DNA of 13,607 nt from JANRKG01 sp033763635. GTDB lineage: Bacteria > Cyanobacteriota > Cyanobacteriia > GCF-001939115. Made by a program: the position numbers and the translations under genes. Shown here piece after piece: positions 13,500-13,607 of the stretch. Each line of letters opens with the position of its first letter. The stretch's first letter is position 1. Under the pieces are notes generated by a model, which saw nothing but the letters and a program-made list of their open reading frames with translations, was not told where the DNA came from and did no database searches. The DNA is taken from contig JANRKG010000424.1 of assembly GCA_033763635.1 (NCBI GenBank), positions 1 to 13,607 on the forward strand. The letters are read 5' to 3'.

Positions 13500-13607
13500 C
13501 TAACCCTTGACGATCGCTCCAAAATCTCCCAAGACCCGTGCATGGTTTCGCAGTAGCCCTAATAAAGTAAGGCGATTGCGGCGAATGTCAGGGTCGGGGT
13601 CCATCAC
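13500..13607 (-). CDS. glyS: Glycyl-tRNA synthetase beta subunit, C-terminal fragment
   Basis: The 3' end of a gene that enters from the right edge of the window; only the last 35 residues are visible. They read VMDPDPDIRRNRLTLLGLLR, then NHARVLGDFGAIVKG. The pattern VM-x-DP-x-(I/V)RxNRLxLLxxLR followed by a D-F/I ending is the usual C-terminus of the GlyS anticodon-binding domain; GlyS is the tRNA-binding chain of the alpha2beta2 enzyme that charges tRNA-Gly. The stop codon TAG is 3 nt before the murD ATG, implying one transcript and coupled translation. The assignment rests on a short stretch, so it is good but not certain. Confidence 0.75.
   Translation of the reverse strand: MMDPDPDIRRNRLTLLGLLRNHARVLGDFGAIVKG

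Overview
The window looks like a piece of a cyanobacterial chromosome, probably from a filamentous, Leptolyngbya-like lineage; this is an inference and no species is assigned. The CGATCG core of the cyanobacterial HIP1 element recurs throughout, with full GCGATCGC octamers at 1616 and 10905. A short heptanucleotide tandem repeat of the kind known from filamentous cyanobacteria sits between two genes. Several proteins belong to families best known from cyanobacteria. Most of the window is ordinary core genome. I see no phage, CRISPR array, insertion sequence, tRNA or rRNA.

Left part (1-5717): a large multi-domain response regulator (REC, OmpR-type DNA-binding domain, HPt, REC, REC, GGDEF) on the minus strand is divergent from uvrB (nucleotide excision repair). 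uvrB converges, across a short heptamer repeat, on a soluble histidine kinase with degenerate ATP-binding motifs. An easily missed 37-codon membrane-peptide ORF with a strong Shine-Dalgarno lies 4 nt upstream of that kinase and probably forms a coupled transcription unit with it. The kinase and the response regulator are two signalling genes on either side of uvrB and may or may not be partners.

Middle part (5718-9925): an exported S9D-type glutamyl endopeptidase (related to plastid CGEP) converges on a membrane-anchored family 2 glycosyltransferase. The space between them is packed with inverted repeats. Upstream of the glycosyltransferase is an AT-rich stretch with direct repeats, followed by a clear intrinsic terminator that belongs to dxr.

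Right part (9926-13607): dxr (second step of the MEP isoprenoid pathway) is divergent from a pseudo-receiver protein with a C-terminal TYRGVSY tail. The shared upstream region holds a three-half-site TCAGG/CCTGA array. The pseudo-receiver gene converges with 12 bp to spare on murD (peptidoglycan precursor synthesis). murD is preceded, 3 nt away, by the 3' end of what looks like glyS (glycyl-tRNA synthetase beta chain).

The candidates for something undescribed are the small-ORF/degenerate-kinase pair, the response regulator whose GGDEF domain keeps GGEEF and the I-site but has lost a metal ligand, and the YRGVSY-tailed pseudo-receiver. None amounts to a clear new system on sequence alone.
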